The translations under genes were made by a program, and so were the position numbers. Below, piece by piece: positions 53,301-64,000 of a DNA stretch of 64,000 nt. The stretch is from Yarrowia lipolytica. Lineage: Eukaryota; Ascomycota; Dipodascomycetes; Dipodascales. The DNA is taken from NCBI RefSeq assembly GCF_001761485.1, contig NC_090773.1:2790001-2854000 (forward strand), in the 5' to 3' direction. Numbering within the stretch: position 1 is the stretch's first letter; every line of letters begins with the position of its first letter. The notes under the pieces are model-generated. The model was not told the origin of the DNA, did not search any database, and saw nothing but the letters and a program-made list of their open reading frames with translations.

Positions 53301-54444
53301 GAGACGTTTCCGGAAGGCTCGGGATCTTTCGACGAGACGTTTTCGTTGAGACTCAGGGTCTTTCGAGATTTACAAGACGGCAATTCTGGTGATCATGGAA
53401 ACTGACTCTGGGGAAGCCGTAGCCAGTTTTCCAATCCATGTCTGACTTGTGTTGGTCGGGGATAGTTGTCTTGCAGGTCCGTGATGCTCTATAAAGATAC
53501 CGTTTCTGGGGCGACTAAAACTTGGAGAAATGATGGAATGGTTTTGAAACAGATGCAAACTGGTGTTCCAACAGATCTCATCTTCACTGTCCAAATCACA
53601 GATTTTCCAAGCACAATTGACCAAGTTTAACCGATCCTCAATCCCACATCTTGCGACACCTTAACTAATCACCCCTGATTCAACTAATCGTGGACCCTAA
53701 CACCGAACATGGAACTCATCTAAATGATCAGATACACGCCAGAGGAGGGGGAATATGTTCCCAAATGTTCCCTCCAACTGAAATAAAATCATATACAGGC
53801 CGAACCAAAACCTGGAGCCCATTATTCTCATAATTGCAACATTCCATGGCGTCGGTCGAAATATTTACTCACTGAACATTCCCCTTACAAAGTACCTTCT
53901 TTGAATATACTGAGTGGCTTGTGGGTCACGTGAGGAACCTGTCATGAGAGATGCGTCATCCCTATGTCTTTACTTTGCGATTCGCAACGTCTTCAGTTCC
54001 GAACCGTTTTCGTAGTGGCAGGATTCTACTCCAAAACCAGAGGGGACTTTCTGGGAATTTTCGTGAGATTTCTTGGATATTAGTTATATATATACTATCA
54101 TTGAACTATCACTGACTATATAACCTACAATACTTATATCATTAGTTCATGTGTTATGATCCATTATTGACTGATTAATTTTTTTTTTCTGCAATATACA
54201 TTCATTTAATTATTAACTTTGCTGTGAAAGAATAACCTTTAATAAAAGATATATTATTTCCAAGTTGGATAAAAAGTCCTACCATTACTTATAAACAGTC
54301 AAAAAGTCTTCTTACAACAGTCGAAACATTGTGTCTATATCTATTCTTCTACCATAGTTCACCAAGTACCATAATCAATCAATTCATTAAAAAATCCTTC
54401 CCATTTGTTCCTTTTTCCTCCGCAATATCCTATTCCTCCGCCGT
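50337..54444. other. 4.1-kb intergenic, no gene recognised
   Basis: A/T-rich near 50700-50830 (an A21 run near 50768-50788) and 54070-54320, with GC-normal DNA between. It carries a 33-bp minisatellite (53255-53353). ORFs are short, several lacking an ATG. The right end is the UTP20 3' UTR. Confidence 0.55.
53255..53353. repeat. 33-bp minisatellite, three units
   Basis: Units at 53255-53287, 53288-53320 and 53321-53353 share GGGATCTTTCGACGAGACGT. The 33-bp unit keeps frames open on both strands (11-residue repeats), but no ATG-led gene contains it. Confidence 0.92.
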
Positions 54445-57400
54445 CTAAAGCTTTCGACGCTTTTCGGCCTGCTTCTTCTCTTTCTCAAGCTTTCGCTTCT
54501 TCTTGTTCTTCTTCATCTTCTGCTCAGAGTAGGCGGCAGGATCGGACATAGCAAGCATCGCCATCTCATGCTTTCGCTCATGACGTTTTTGCGACACCAT
54601 CTGCGACACCTGGGCGTGCTTTCCAAGGTACTCAGAGACGCCAATCTTGGCCTTGAGCATTTCCAGAGTCTCCGACGCCAGCTCTCGAAGAGTAGAATCC
54701 ACGGCAGCCTCGTGCTGGTCCATGGTGGTGAACAGCGCGTAGATGACGTGCTCAGAAATCTCCATCACCCTAGATTCACTCAGAAGAGACACCAATACCG
54801 CTAGGAAACGAACACATGCGCGCTTGGCATGCAGCTTGTCCTTGCCCTTGACGGTGGTTCGAATGATACCAGACACTCGGCCCAGAAGCCAGTCGGTGGC
54901 CAGAGACGAGCCGGTCTCGGTAGCGTCATCCTCGTCCTTCTCAGAGTCGGACTTCTGGTATAGGTACGACGAATTCTCCCACTCCTGCACAATGTATGTC
55001 AGGTTTTTGACCGCCTGAGTACACAGCTTGTCGGAGGCATTAGGGGTCGACAGCTGGCGAACAAGTCGGTAAGCCACCGTCTGGAGCTGTCTGTTGGAGA
55101 ACACCAGTCCCGAGTCGCTGTCACGCGCCTTGAAAGCATCAAACAGGAGTCCCACAGCCCGAGATGCGCTCAGACGAACCCAGGAATGGGGATACAAAAG
55201 ACACTCCACAACCCCGTCCCACATGGTCGAGTACTTGGTCTGGGTGAACTGCACCTGTTTGTGGGAGCACATGCGACCCCACAGCTGCATCGCAAAGTAT
55301 ACAAGGTCCCAAGGAAGAGACGATTGTGCCGCAATGATGGCAATCACTTGTTTCTCGGCCTTGTTGAGGATCTTGTCCTTGTCAGAGGGCTCAGACTCCA
55401 CATAGAAACCCACCACTTGGAGAGCTACCTTGAGCAGATCAGAAGACAGATCGGAGTCGATCCAAGAGTAGATGAGATCTTGGACAAACTTTTGCTCGAC
55501 ACCCTGCGACGACTTTTGCAGCAGAATCTTGATGATGGTGGAGGCCATCTCTCGACAAGTGGAGGAGTCGTCGTTATAGAGAACAAGGGTGAGAGCCACG
55601 AAGAACGAGGTGATGGTCTGCTTGAGCAGCGCGTCACTAACCTCGGTCAAAAGACGGTGGATCATCTCCAGAACAGACTGCCGGCCAGAATCAAACGGAT
55701 AATCCAAGTTGTGAATGAGAAACTGGAACTCAGCGTTGAGACGGTCACGAGACTGAGGGTAAGTGGTCAGGAACGTAAAGTATAGCTCTCGACAATGGTC
55801 TCTGGTCTCAGACTGCTGATGGGTGATCATAATGTTGGCAATCTGTTTCATGACATCGTACACCTCGGAAATGACAATCTGACGGCCCAGAACGGCATTG
55901 ACAAGGTTGAAGGTGATGTTCTGGCCCTGCGACTCGACCAGGTCAGGCAGAATCCGGGTCAGAATGTTGCCCAGAGCACTCTCCTTGACTTCAAACGACT
56001 CAGAACATTCAAACAATTTGGTCAGCAGTCTGAAGGCGTTCTGAACCAGCTGCGTCTTGGTGTCGGACGAGTTGGCAATGATCTTGAGCGTCTCAGTGCC
56101 CCACTTTTGAGTCCATGAGTCCATGTCAGGGAAATCCAAGTCACAAATCATTGACAAGACTCGCAGAGCTCCAACTTGAACATTCTCATGGGTGTTTGAA
56201 AGAGACTGTGTGAGAGGCTGTAGGAAGCCATACAGGTTGTTGGCAGTTCGGAGCTCGGGATTGTTGCTCAAAACACTCTTGAGAGTGTCGAAAGTGAAGG
56301 CCACAAGCAGATTCAGGTTGGCAATGTGCATGCCGTCCCGGAGCTTAGTCACGTGACTTTTGGCGTCGAGGTTCACGATGTAATCGCTTTCGTTGTCGTC
56401 CAGAGCCACAATCTTTTGGCTCTTTGCCTCCTCCTCCTCGTTGTACTTGCTCTCAATTGTCTGGGTGAGTTTCCACACTTCGAAGCACATGATCAACACA
56501 GACTGCGATTCGGAGGCCGCGTTTCGCTTGAGACCTCGAGACAGGTGGGTCAGAACGGTCTCCACCTTTTCACTGACTCCAAGGGTCAGACGTTTATGCA
56601 GCAGGATCGTCTTTACCGGGTCAATAAGCTTGGAGAACGACTCCAGAGACACGTTGGAGGCCAGAATGGCGGCAGTATCGTAGGACCGCTGGGTCTTGAC
56701 CTCCTTCATGGCACTTCGGTAGTCCTCTTCGTCCTTATCGGTACCGGTGACTCCAAAGACGTCCTCCATGATGATCTCAGAACACAGAGCAGCCACAGGA
56801 TCGAGATCGGCGTGCTCCAGAGTCATGGTGGACAAAATGTACCAGACAGTGTAGCCCAGAATATGCAGATGGGCTCCTCGTCGGAGCGCAGACTTGAGTT
56901 CTCGCAGTAGGAAGAGCAGGTACCTGGCCCCCAGAATTTCGGCAATCTGGCCCAGAAGCTTCCGCATCTCGTCTCGGAGCTCCTGCTGCTTGGCTCTCAT
57001 AACCTGACAGAGAGTGGTTAGGGTACCAGGCAGCACGGTCATGACCTGGGCAGGAGGCAGAGCAACAATGAACCGCACGACGGGAATACCGAGAGGGATT
57101 CGGTCGGTGAGCTGCTCATTGGAGTGGGCACGAAGAGTCTTTCGAATGGGAGGAATCACGTTCTCCAGCAGGAAAGCGGATCTCTCTTCAGGGGTAGAGG
57201 TGGTTCCAAACAGAGACGTGTCCATGGAGATGAGTTTGGGAGCTCGTGGAACAGTGTAGACTGCATCTGAGTAGTTCTCACGGTCATCAGACATGGCCTC
57301 GTCTTCGACCTCTTCAGCAATTTCCTCGGTGTTTTCCTCCTCTTCCTCTTCGTCCTCCTCCTCGCGGGAGTCGTCCTCGGTGAAGGCCACACCAAGAGCA

Positions 57401-60400
57401 GCTAGCATTCTGGAGGCCTGCTTCAGGCTCTGGCAGCCCTTTCGGAGGTAGCCCACGAACCGCTTGCTGATCTTGACGTACTGCTCCCAGGTGACAAACC
57501 GGGTCATGGAACCAATGCACTTGTAGGTCATATGGGCTAAGTTCTGCGTCTCCTGGTTGTTTCTCTTTCCGTAATGCTCAATCAGAGGCAACAGAAGGTT
57601 GGCAATGTTGTCTGAAGAAATAGCCCCCTTTCTGACAAAGTAGTTGAGATACTGCACCGCCTTTTGTCGTCGGAGAATCTGCACATGCATCACGTTGTAG
57701 AAAAAGTTGGCATCAGCGGACTTGTTGGGAGCCAAAAGAGTGACGAGGTCGTTCAGGGGCTCGAACAAATGACGCTCAGACAACTTGACGAGGTTCTCAA
57801 GAACCTGAACAAACTCGATTCGAATGTTGAACTGCGGCTCTCGCATTCCCACCACCAGTTCGGGCATGACAATGTCGTCGATGAGCTCAATCTTGTCGGG
57901 CTGGGACTCTTGAATTGACTCGAAGAACCGCATCAGCACCAGAGTGGAGTTCTGTCGGATCGGCAGATCGTCAAGACGGATGAAATGCAACATGTTACTA
58001 ATTAGAGGAGTCCACTCCATGGCAGAGAAAGACGAGAACTCCCGCTGAGTAATATCGTTGTAGGCGGCCATTCGAGTGTCCCAGTCGGGCTCATTAAGCC
58101 GCTTGCCAACCGAGTTAAGCTGGCTGACAAGTTCAGCCGTGCGATCGACACCTCCAAGCTTGGTGCAGACAACACAAAAGGCGTTCACCAGCGCGTCACG
58201 TGCACTCTGCAACTTGATGGTCTGGAAAAGAGTGGACAGGTTCAGATACATTTCAGTCACGTGCTCCTTGGCGAGGGTGGTCACCGGAACCAGCTCGGTG
58301 AGAGCGTTCAAAAGAGACACCTGAATGGACCACGATACCTTGTTGTTCACCACCAGATCGGTCACAACAGCAATCAGATCGCTCTTGACCTTTTGATCAC
58401 GTGCATAGCCCTTCTGACACGTGATCACCAGCAGCTTTGCAATGGTGGTCACGACGTCAAAGTTGCGCCTGTGCTCGTCCAGCAGGGCGGGAATGCGGGG
58501 CAACAACAGAGGAATCGTCGAGTCGACCACGTGATCAAACTCGCCAGCATTCACTTGATCCTCAATGGCGAAAATCGAAGACCACAGCAGAATGCAGTCC
58601 TTGATGGTCGAGTCGGGCAGATCAGACACCTTCAACAGAGCCACCACCTGCTTCAGCAAAGCCACCTCCTCAAACACAAACAGGGGAAAGGCCTGCGCAC
58701 GTGATCCCCACAGAAACGTGATCTGGAGCAGAGCACTGGGTCGCTTGGTGTTTCCAGCAACAAAAGTCGGCAGCTTAGATTCTATACAAGGGTAGTAGAT
58801 CGGGGTCAGGTAGGGCTGCCATTCAAAGTCCTTTATCTTGAGGAAGAGCTGAGTCAGCACCTTGAAGCCGTACCGAGACATTCGACGAGCTGAGGTGTTG
58901 TCTGGAATCAGACACGAATAATGCATACAATACAGCACCGAGTTGAGCAGAATGTCCATGGACGAATGTAACTTGGCTCCAATCTGCTTACCCAGATCCA
59001 TGGCCAGCTCCAGAAAGAAGATCTGAGACGCCGCAGTTCGAGTCTCGCAGTTGCCCGACAGGGTCTCCAGGTCGCGAGGATTGGGCTCGATCACGTGGTC
59101 ATCACCGAGAATGTCAAAGTCCTTGGGAATCTCCAGCTGGTCGATTGCCAGAGAAACAAACATGCGAGTGTACTTTTCGGGTAGAGCCAGAAGAGTGGAA
59201 AGCACCGCGAACCGCTTTCCGTACCGCGGTCCACTCTTGCTGACCACTCGAGATCGTCCGTAGAGAATCCGGAGCGCCAGAGGGAAGATGACATGCTCGT
59301 CGTCTTCATGCAAAACTCGGTCCTTTGAGGGCTTGAGGAAGCTCAGCATCTCGTCCTTGAATTGCGAGTCCTCCAGCAAGTTGAACAGATTGTCCTTGTA
59401 CTTGCGAACCACCTTGTTCTTCCAGGATAGGATGCACTGAAGAGCTGCCTTCTGAACAGAGTTCATTTTGTTGGTCAGAAGCAGCAGGTATCTCTGATAA
59501 ATTTCCTCGGCTCGAGGACAGTTCTTGGTGTTGTGAAACAGAGCAAAAATGTCCAGCAACACAATCTTGTCCTTGAGGGTCCACGAGTCGGCAAGTCCAT
59601 ACTCGGAAGACTCAACAGCCTGCTTATCTCGAGAAACACCCTCAGTCCAAAGAAGATAGGGAACCAGCTCCATCACATGGTTCTCAGACACCCGAGGAAC
59701 AGCCTTGAGCACCTTCAGCACATTGTTTCGCAGGTAAAAGGGCTCCTCAGCAGGGAAAGCCGACTCGGAAAAGTCCTCAAACAGAGCTCCGTTGCTATCG
59801 CGAGAAACAAGCTCATTGTACGTCTCAAACAAACCATTCAAGTTATAGTCGGGAGACATGGAGTCGGTGAAGGGGCTGTCCAGAACATGACGTGGCTCGG
59901 GCACCCAGTCGTCATCAACCTTGACCAGGTCACGTGCCTGCAAAACGTTGTAGGACAACTTCCACACCAGCTCCGGAAATCGTTCGGCAACATTCTTGAG
60001 GGCCTTGATGGCAGCCTCGTGAGCTGGCGTAAAATGAACAGTAAGAAGTCCAAACAGGAAATGAGGCACTGCTGAATCAGCAATCGTATCTGACCCAGAC
60101 AGGGAGAAGGTTTCTCCGAGCTTCTCGATTCGCTGAACAAGAGACCGCAACGTGGTATAATCAAACGGAATGGATGAAATGACCTTGCACTCATTGACGA
60201 GCGCGTTCTGGCCACGTGACAGCTTCGAAATGAGGCTCAGCGTCACGTCCCGCACGTGGGTGTTTGCGGAGGTCAGGTTCTGGGTCAGCAGCACCAGTGA
60301 CGAGTCATCCAGCTTGGTTGAAGAGTCACAAATGGCCAGCAGACCGGTAATGTAGCCTTCGATTTGTGAAAAGTGTTCCAGGCGGCCCAGGGCTCGTTCC

Positions 60401-62080
60401 ACCAGCTGCTTATCGTCTCCCAATGACCCAATCAGACTCAGAGTGACTCCGTAAAGAGCTCCAGTATACACGTCGTCAGCGGAGAGCTTGGGGAGTAGCT
60501 CAATGGCAAACTCGGTCATCTCCTTCTTCATATCGACATTAGAAAGTTTGGTGAACATTCTGATTCGCCAATAGAGGTTGAAGACTGTTTCAGTGGACAT
60601 GTTCTTCTTGCCAAACGCTACAATCTCCTTCTTCAGAACCTTGCAGGCATCCAGACACTTGATCTTCTCCAGACTGTCGACAAAGAGTGCAATCTGCGAA
60701 AGATCATCAGAGAACATGCTGATCAACTGAGGAATGTACTTGACACAGATATCGGTGAACCGTTGACTCTGGACCTTGGCAAGAATTTGGAACGCCACAA
60801 AGTATTGCTCACGTGATTTGGACGACAGAGTGGTGAGCAAGGACGTATGGTTGGCCAGCACATTGCTCTGGGCGCCGTTCTGGATGAGCGAGACCACCAG
60901 GAGCGCGAACTCGACAATGGCCTTGTCGGAGAGAGTGGAGCAGAAAGCCTTGGCCTCCTGGAAGACTCGAGCCCAATCAGGAACTCGGGAACCCTTTCGG
61001 ATGGCGGTTATAGTAGTCAGATAGGTCACAGTATCGTAGTTACCGTTGCCTTGGGCATACTGGTAAAAGGTATCAAACACGGCCTGGCCCATGACAGGGT
61101 CCTCAATATGCTCCAGCACAACGGCCAAAGTCTCTGAAATCATGGTCACGTGTACTCGGTCGGCCTCGGTGATTGTGTTGTCGTCACAAGCCGCACATGC
61201 AAATAACACTTGAAGAATCAAGTCCGTCTTTGAATGAAGAGCTCCCTTGGTGTGTTTGATAGACGCAGCAAACATGGCGGAGACGGCAGAGACGTAATCT
61301 CGTGACGAGCCCTCCAGCGTGCTCATCACGTGCGGCACGATCACGTCCAGACCGTCTTGGGAGCACTTTCGGATCAGAAAGGCCAGTGTTTCCGAGGCAA
61401 ATCTTCGCACAAACGGTCTGATTTTCTTAGGCTTGGGCTTGTCATCCTCCTCGTCGTCAGAGTCTTCCTCCGGGATCTCCTCCTCGTCTTCTTCTCCGTT
61501 CTCAATCATCTGCACATCTTCATCTCCTCGGGACAAAAGTACACTGACGCTGTCGTACAGGGGCACCAGGTTGCTAGTCAATAGACGAGCCAGGTACTTG
61601 AAAATGTACACCATTGCGTTGAAAGTGTGCTCGACCACCTCGAGATTGAAGTGGTAGGTGAGATTGATGAGAAGTGCGAGAGTTCGGGGGAAGTATGGCT
61701 CGAACTCCTCGCCCAGGTCGCGGACAAAGTTGGTGAGTAGACTGGGTTAGTTCTGTATCGGGGACTTCCTCTCCATCCTCCATTTCTCATACTCACTCTA
61801 GCAGGGCCTCCACACTGTGTTCATTTCCATCCTCCAGACACTCCTCCAAACCATCGAAAATCTCCTCCTTGTGGAACAGCACCATGGGCAGCGACACGGC
61901 GTACTTTCCACATTTTTCCATAAAACGAGTGAAGCTGGTGGACAAGTTCAGCTCAACATGGGTCGTGTAACATGCAATGAAATGCGACGTGTCCGTGTCC
62001 CGCGACAGCTTTTTCTTCTGCCGTTTCAGCGGATCGATCTTGATGGCATCAAGACGTTCTCGGAACGATTTGAACTGCAT
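54445..62080 (-). CDS. UTP20: U3 snoRNP / small-subunit processome protein Utp20, two exons
   Basis: Exon 1 is 62080-61797 (284 nt) and exon 2 is 61741-54445. The 55-bp intron has a GTGAGT donor at 61796-61791 and a CTAACCCAG acceptor ending at 61742. The joined frame of 2527 codons gives 2526 residues (yeast Utp20 has 2493). The N-terminus MQFKSFRERLDAIKIDPLKR and the block across the junction, EALLDLLTNFVRDLGEEFEPYF, match the family. Nearly the whole length is HEAT/ARM-type helical repeats, with acidic inserts near residues 160-190 and 1555-1590. A Lys/Arg-rich C-terminus ends KKRKLEKEKKQAEKRRKL. Utp20 acts in the nucleolus in 18S rRNA processing. Confidence 0.96.
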
Positions 62081-62504
62081 TAGTATGGAATTGAATGTCT
62101 CAGCCCAACAGCTGATCCGGTAGGTCTAACGTATCTCCTGGAGCTATGATCCTGGCGGTGGCGATCGCCCAGTAAGCACAGCTAGTGACATCAGTATGCT
62201 CGTACAGACCCATGAAAACCGTCTACGATACTTGTAGCTCGAATCGATCTCCAAATTGCCACCCAGATCCGTCTTCGGCTACTGTTTGCAGATCCACATG
62301 GAATGGCGCTCCACTCCTCTCACAATCGCTCTAGAGGCGGTCCAACAGCTCATGTGCCCTCCATGTCGCCCATACTCACTCGGTGGTTTTTACCCGACTC
62401 GGTTCCAGTTTTAAGAACCATGTTGGACCGTTTCTGAAATTTCGTAGATGTCTGTTTCAACCTCTCGAAAAAAAATATCTTTTAGACTTGCAGTATGCAT
62501 GTGC

Positions 62505-62520
62505 GGGTTAGGGTTAGTGG
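62505..62520 (+). promoter_or_regulatory. Telomere-like GGGTTAGGGTTAGTGG word
   Basis: Two TTAGGG-type units 425 bp upstream of UTP20. TTAGGG is the Tbf1/Tay1 recognition core, and Tbf1-type sites drive ribosome-biogenesis genes in several yeasts. A single occurrence, so tentative. Confidence 0.35.
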
Positions 62521-62704
62521 TGATGATAGTACTGTACCCAGGGTGGTTCGGAGATGTGAGTTCGATTCTAGTGACTGTTTTGTGTTTGAGGTGTTTATTT
62601 TGGTGTTTAATTTCAGTGGTGTTTTGGTAGTCACATATTGGTGGCTACTGAGCGGTAGATTTCAAGTAACTTGGTAGTTGGAGGGGTTGTCAAGTAACTG
62701 AACG

Positions 62705-62966
62705 GTATTTTAACACTGTTTTTTTGCTAATTTTTTTCCTAAAAAGTCTTTTTTTTTTCTTTTTCAAGACAGTATTTTTTAACGCTGTTCTTTCCGCTTT
62801 TTTTTTTTTTTTTTTTTTTTTTTTTTGTTCTAAAAAGATTTTTTTTGTTTTTAATATTTTTTTTCTGTATTATTTTTTTTTTTTTATTTTTTTTTATTTT
62901 TTATTTTTTTTATTTTTTATTTTTTATTCATTTATTTATTCCATTTATTTATTCATTTATTTATTT
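62705..62966. repeat. T/A low-complexity tract
   Basis: About 260 bp of long T runs (one of about 27 T at 62800-62826) grading into ATTT repeats. Open frames here are poly-Phe and not genes. Confidence 0.9.
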
Positions 62967-63647
62967 GCACAGTCCTAGTGCTCCTACCCTTCGAGACTGC
63001 GGAGTCTCTCACACCTCAGACTGACATTCTCCAACTTCCACATTGCAACTTCACCATTGCAACTTCAACATTGCCCGGTTACACTTGACGAAAGCACTCG
63101 CCAGATAAAACAGCGCTAAAACGACTATGGATCGCTTTATCCACATGGCAACAAGTCTAGAACTAGCGTCGAGTGGCTCCACAAGCGTCGATAATCGCCG
63201 TGAAACTTAGCCTGTTCCACTAGCTTCGGTATCGGTGGTTCTAGACTGCTCCTAAACGGTCCATGGTGTGGCCTTAGCTGTTCTCTACACCACCCAACTA
63301 GTTGTAGGGCTCTGTTTACGAGCTCCTCTAGCCGTCGATAGTGTCGTATCTTCGACTCTCTACACGAATCTATGTCCAGCCTATCAACAGACGACCCACC
63401 TCTTTTTTCCCCCATGCTCGTATATATTTGGCCGATTATGCAACAGGGGACACCTGTCCACAAATGGTCCTGCAGGGAGGCCGATAACTGAGGGCTATCA
63501 GTCTCTTTTCGGTTGCCCTTTCTTCCGCCTAGTCCGCAAGTGGTTCGGAAATGGCACTAAGAGATAAAAAAAAAAAAACCCCCAGGGTAACATGAGCAAG
63601 ATTTACCGTTGGGGGGGAGGTGGAGAAGCCGTCCATAACAACACCCA

Positions 63648-64000
63648 ATGTTGCCCGAGCTGATTGAACGAATCTGCAGTTATCTCGAGCTGGCAGACAT
63701 TGTTGCGCTGCGAAAGACCAACCGCCACTACCGCCAGTCCATCTCCGAGTCGCTGGTGCGGGACAAGCTGATGCAGCAGTGCCCCTACTACCGCCTTGAA
63801 TACAGCCAGCACGGGAGCTGGAGGACCGGCGGCGCCCATTACGTGCGCGACAGACACATTGACGTGTTCATTGACCTTGTGGAATGCTCCTTCCACACTG
63901 ACTCGCCTCTGCCGCGCGACTTTGAGTGCCTGTGTACCGACGTGGAACGCACATTTTCGTGGGACTACAACAACCGGGGCATTTGCTTCAACGAGAAGCA
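63648..64000 (+). CDS. F-box protein, 3' end cut off by window edge
   Basis: The first 117 codons of a protein beginning MLPELIERICSYLELADIVA, then LRKTNRHYRQSI: an F-box of the LPxEL..I..YL...D...LR..NR pattern at the extreme N-terminus. F-box proteins link substrates to SCF ubiquitin ligases through Skp1. The following visible residues (YRLEYSQHGSW, HIDVFIDLVECSFHTDSPLPRDFECL) show no WD40 or LRR pattern, so the substrate-binding part lies beyond or is novel. An in-frame stop at 63636-63638 makes the ATG at 63648 the only start. Confidence 0.8.
   Translation, partial: MLPELIERICSYLELADIVALRKTNRHYRQSISESLVRDKLMQQCPYYRLEYSQHGSWRTGGAHYVRDRHIDVFIDLVECSFHTDSPLPRDFECLCTDVERTFSWDYNNRGICFNEK

Larger units (their letters stand above)
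62081..63647. other. UTP20/F-box divergent intergenic
   Basis: 1.57 kb. It has a GGCGATCGCC palindrome near 62158, a telomere-like TTAGGGTTAG (62508-62517), a long T/A tract (62705-62966) and a GAGACT-GCGG-AGTCTC hairpin (62993-63008). No gene. Confidence 0.6.

Noticed and set aside
53078-53383. 101-codon minus-strand frame with 11-residue repeats
   Set aside because: No ATG start and no motif; the periodicity comes from a 33-bp minisatellite.
62724-62978. Poly-Phe frame
   Set aside because: Translation of a T/A tract.
1133-63647. Search of the gaps for LTR elements, other retroelements, DNA transposons, 5S rRNA, snRNAs and CRISPR arrays
   Set aside because: No reverse transcriptase, transposase or capsid motifs, no long terminal repeats, no 5S or snRNA consensus and no spaced repeat array were recognised by eye; degraded copies could still be missed.

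Overview
The window is yeast nuclear DNA and looks like Yarrowia lipolytica or a very close relative. Evidence seen: introns with a GTGAGT donor and a CTAAC branch site only a few bases before the 3' AG; many CACGTG and TACTGTAC words between genes; few, mostly intron-free genes separated by 1 to 5 kb; CGA- and GAG-rich codon use in the highly expressed genes; and a near-perfect match to the usual fungal housekeeping repertoire. I count fourteen protein genes (two cut by the window ends) and two tRNA genes.

Layout from left to right. A partial amidase (-) is followed by about 7 kb with no convincing gene, much of it extremely pyrimidine-rich on the + strand, ending in a mini-ORF and a cluster of perfect hairpins. 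ETT1 (-) and ELG1 (+) diverge. tRNA-His(GTG) (-), TYW3 (+), a short secreted protein (+) and DPS1 (+) follow; Gcn4-type sites lie upstream of DPS1. After 4.6 kb come CDC25 (+), the divergent pair RPC11 (-, with a 455-bp intron) and ORC2 (+), a cytosolic Hsp70 (SSA, +) and tRNA-Val(AAC) (-). Then come a large secreted chitinase (CTS1, -), a coiled-coil protein with a DDRGK1-like C-terminus (-), the giant UTP20 (-, one 55-bp intron) and a truncated F-box gene (+).

The genes are unrelated single-copy eukaryotic genes, each with its own promoter, not an operon or cluster. Themes that recur by chance are genome replication (ELG1, ORC2), translation and its RNAs (ETT1, DPS1, TYW3, RPC11, UTP20, two tRNAs), and growth control or protein quality (CDC25, SSA, F-box).

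I recognised no complete transposon, LTR element, CRISPR array or bacterial-type system. The less ordinary material lies in the gaps: at least nine short tandem-repeat (minisatellite) arrays, a 23-bp near-perfect inverted repeat, a telomere-like TTAGGGTTAG word, a tRNA 3'-half relic, a structured hairpin block, and the DDRGK-like gene in a lineage generally thought to have lost the UFM1 pathway. All identifications are by eye; no search was run.
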